A stretch of DNA of 12,556 bases, taken from Physocladia obscura (Eukaryota > Chytridiomycota > Chytridiomycetes > Chytridiales > Chytriomycetaceae). The notes under the pieces were generated by a model, which worked only from the letters and a program-made list of their open reading frames with translations, was not told where the DNA came from and searched no databases. The DNA is taken from NCBI GenBank assembly GCA_027596945.1, contig JADGJH010000519.1:4956-17511 (forward strand). The letters run 5' to 3'. Made by a program: the position numbers and the translations under genes. Below, in pieces: positions 10,015 to 12,556 of this stretch (position 1 is the first letter of the stretch; every line of letters begins with the position of its first letter).

Positions 10015-10709
10015 AAAAATTTGCTTTTTCAGTTTTTTTTTTTGTTTTTTTTTCAAATCATGAAAAAAAGATAATTTTTTCCTTTCGAGACATGTGATGC
10101 TTCCAAGCTGTATTACTCTGCACAAGCTTGTGACGTTGCTTTATGTCTGCCTTTGTTTGTGTTTTTAACAAGTAACCAATGTAAATCAACCATCAAAGCT
10201 GAAAAAGTGATAGATATCTTTATAATAATCAATAATAAGATTATAAAAGATTTGCAGACAACAGTAATGGTCGAAAAATACTGTCTTGCATATTTTGGAG
10301 TCTTTCAATTAGTCTTATAGAACAAGACAACATTGCATCCATTGCTTGCAACGGTTTTTCCATTTTTGAAGAAATTTCGATCACTGATTCACCATAGTCC
10401 AAGATTTTCTCCATACGCTTATATTGTACATTATTTTTCTTTCCCGATTATTTTAAGATTCTCTGAAACTGTCAATTTTCATAAACTTCAAGGACAAACT
10501 GACTTGAAAAAAAATGAAATCACTAACAATAGGTCGCGGTAAGTCAGATCTGTTGTCTCCTCGATTCAATACATGCAATTTATTTTCTCAGTTAATTAAA
10601 TGTACGAAAGTGGTGTTAAAAGGGGTTGCTGGTTTGCAACAACACTTTGTTTGAGGAAAGAGGAAGTTGAACCCAATTCATTTTTTCCCTTAATTGATTT
10701 GAGCCAATC
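10015..10709. other. Intergenic region between the dioxygenase and SMP genes
   Basis: This AT-rich stretch holds homopolymer T runs just after the dioxygenase and presumably the promoter of the SMP gene. A 69-codon open frame at 10333-10542 has no family resemblance and no splice continuity with its neighbours. I see no tRNA, repeat array or mobile element. Confidence 0.5.
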
Positions 10710-12556
10710 ATGGCACAACTAACAGTTGGCAGTATTGGTACTTGGTTTGGGCTCGAGCTTGGTCGTGAAACGGCGGCGTGGGTGCGTGGAGCGATCTGGG
10801 GGGTGTGGCTTGTAGTGTTTGTGCAGTTTGCTTGCGTGGCTGTGGCGTGCGCGGTGCTGTTTGACCCGACGCGCCGCAGCGTACAGCCGCCGCTTCCGGC
10901 TTTCTCCGCATCCGTGGCGTCTGCGCCGCCGAAAAATGCGAAGGTCACCCGGGGCTTGCCGGATCCGGGAGCCGCCGTCTGGCCGCCGCTTGTCGTCGCG
11001 TTTCTCGAACAAATGCTGAAAACAACTTCAAGTCCAACGGCAAATAATACAAACAATCTCTCATCAGCCAGTAATACTAATACTGCGAATAACGCTTTTG
11101 AGTGGGATGCTATCGATCCGCAGATGACGCCTCCGGACGAAGCCGCCTGGCTCAACGTCATTGTCGCCCGCGTTTTCCTGTCCCTGAGAGACTCAGTCCT
11201 CTTCAACGACCGCACTTGCCTGAAATTGTCGGAGAGAATAAATTCAAAACTCGCCGGAAACTCGTTTGTCGTAAGTCTTGGTTTAGCACGCAAATAAATT
11301 TTATATTATTTCACAATTAGTCTCATGTCACATTACACGATATTTCCCTTGGTGAGAATGTACCAAAAATTCATGGTGTTCGAATGTTAAAAGGAATCAC
11401 GGACGATTTGGCTGTATGTCTCGAAATTGAACTCAGCTATGAAGGGGGCGCAAGTGTTGGGATTGAACCAACCCTTACATCCGGTTATCAAATTCCTGTG
11501 CGAGCAACTATAAACGCATTGAAAGGAAAGGTTAGATAATTATAAGCAATTGTATTTACGAGCAAGGATAGGGCGTAAATTATACATATCAAGCAGTTCA
11601 TTAAAAAACAAAACACAAAAAAACAACCGAACTCTAGGTTCGCGTTCGAGTCCCTGCAATCGGTTACCAAGACATGTTTTCCGTTTCATTCCTTGAAAAT
11701 CCAGGTGTTAGTTTCCGAATCAACGCTCCAACAATAACCGTTCGCAATAACACCACCCTTCGAAGCGTGATCAGCACAGTTCTTTCAGAAATTGTCCGCC
11801 GCGTTTTCTTGGAGACGTGGGTTTTGCCCGCTTGGCGAACCCTATTTTTACCACTTATGTTGCCATCTCTTGACGAAGAAATGGCAAGAATGGACGAAGT
11901 CAATGAAATATCCAGAAATACAAAAATTGCCAGTACTATTTCTGGAAATGGTAGCGGCAGCAGTGGTAGTGGAATTATTGGACTGAAACGATCGCAAAAA
12001 ACCGCAGAATATTTTCAACGTGCATTATCAAAAAGAGATCCCAATCTTGCGAAATCTCAACAACAGCAGCAGCCTTCTACATCTTTATCTGGATTCTTTG
12101 GTTTGAAAGTTTACGATATGGTCGATGGCTCAGTTTTCCCAGTTTCGCTTGTTGTTTTTGAGTCATCAATTAATGATACCACTCTGGCGTCACTAGAAGA
12201 TGCAATTGTTTCTCCTTTTCTGGAAATTGCACGAGAGGGTTTTGTGCCATCGAGTATATTGCAGACTGTCGCGTCGACAGATTCTGAATGGAGAACTATT
12301 AAAAATAGCTCTGGAATTCTGGTTCGGAAGTGTCGCAAGAGGTATCAGGCGATTTCTCTGAGTGAAGTATCATGCGCCACCATATCAATTGCCTGCGACA
12401 CTGAATGGGTTTATTCTGTGAGTTTGTGGAGATTCTTAATATTGTTGTTACTATGAGAATAATCATAATATAGATTTTGAAAAATCCTGATCACTGGAGC
12501 CATGTAAACAACACTTTTATTGGATCAAAAGTCATCAAAGAATACGGTTATTTATC
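10710..12556 (+). CDS. Membrane-anchored SMP-domain lipid-transfer protein with C-terminal START-like domain (partial)
   Basis: Model: join(10710..11270, 11321..11530, 11638..12417, 12474..>12556), in frame, giving 544 residues plus two bases before the window ends. The ATG follows an in-frame TGA. Residues about 26-52 form one hydrophobic segment (AIWGVWLVVFVQFACVAVAC), a likely ER anchor. A Pro/Ala then Asn/Thr/Ser-rich linker follows. Residues about 144-349 read as an SMP domain: EAAWLNVIVARVFLSLRDS, SERINSKLAGNSF, LHDISLGENVPKIHGVRML, LAVCLEIELSYEG, then FSVSFLENPGVSFRI and ETWVLPAWRTLFLPLMLP. The order resembles TEX2/Nvj2-type SMP domains, which shuttle lipids at organelle contacts. A Gln-rich linker (about 398-402) leads to a START-like N-terminal half (SEWRTIKNSSGILVRKC, then SLSEVS, WVYSILKNPDHW, KVIKEYGYL). 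SMP identity is fairly secure; START is cut off by the window and less so. Exon 1 is unusually GC-rich. Confidence 0.85.
10755..11010 (+). other. GC-rich island in exon 1 of the SMP gene
   Basis: By eye this segment is far richer in G and C, with many CpG, than the AT-rich window around it. It encodes the membrane segment and the Pro/Ala-rich linker. Composition drops abruptly at about 11020, where the Asn/Thr-rich linker begins. The bias creates long spurious open frames on the other strand. Confidence 0.65.

Noticed and set aside
10333..10542. 69-codon intergenic frame
   Set aside because: No recognisable motif, no conserved-looking composition and no splice partner.
10616..11293. 225-codon minus-strand open frame and other long frames opposite the SMP gene's first exon
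   Set aside because: They mirror the GC-rich composition of the true exon. The plus-strand frame carries the membrane segment and the conserved SMP start and joins the next exon in phase.
1..12556. CRISPR arrays, insertion sequences, transposon ends, tRNA or rRNA genes
   Set aside because: No regular spaced repeats, terminal inverted repeats with target duplications, transposase motifs or tRNA cloverleaf pattern were seen on either strand.

Overview
The window looks like nuclear DNA of a fungus, most likely an early-diverging lineage such as a chytrid. It is AT-rich, with long A/T homopolymers between genes. Every protein gene is split by short GT-AG introns (46 to 115 nt). The gene content fits a fungus: a TauD-type sulfonate dioxygenase, an SMP lipid-transfer protein and a Sel1-repeat protein resembling chitin-synthase regulators. 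The lineage is inferred from gene content and architecture, not from any marker gene.

Layout: (1) 120-4610, minus strand: a six-exon gene for a 1377-residue protein with a long disordered, Ser-Pro-rich N-terminal half, a short leucine-rich-repeat block and C-terminal Sel1-like repeats. (2) 4806-7355, minus strand: a seven-exon gene for a 714-residue RNA polymerase III subunit RPC5 (POLR3E/Rpc37 family), in the long form with C-terminal winged-helix-like regions. (3) 7598-8311, plus strand: a decayed pseudogene copy of the dioxygenase. (4) 8751-9979, plus strand: an intact four-exon Fe(II)/2-oxoglutarate dioxygenase of 346 residues. (5) 10710 to the window end, plus strand: the first 544 residues of a protein with one N-terminal membrane segment, an SMP lipid-binding domain and the start of what reads as a START domain.

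The exon models were built by hand from reading frame, splice signals and protein-family continuity. In the three complete genes the joined exons keep frame from ATG to stop. The four genes do not form a pathway: they cover cell-wall or signalling scaffolding, transcription, sulfur scavenging and membrane-contact lipid transfer.

The points most worth following are the SMP plus START combination, the two distinct classes of 5' splice site across the 17 introns, the LRR plus Sel1 fusion, and the tandem dioxygenase copy that has lost its iron ligands.
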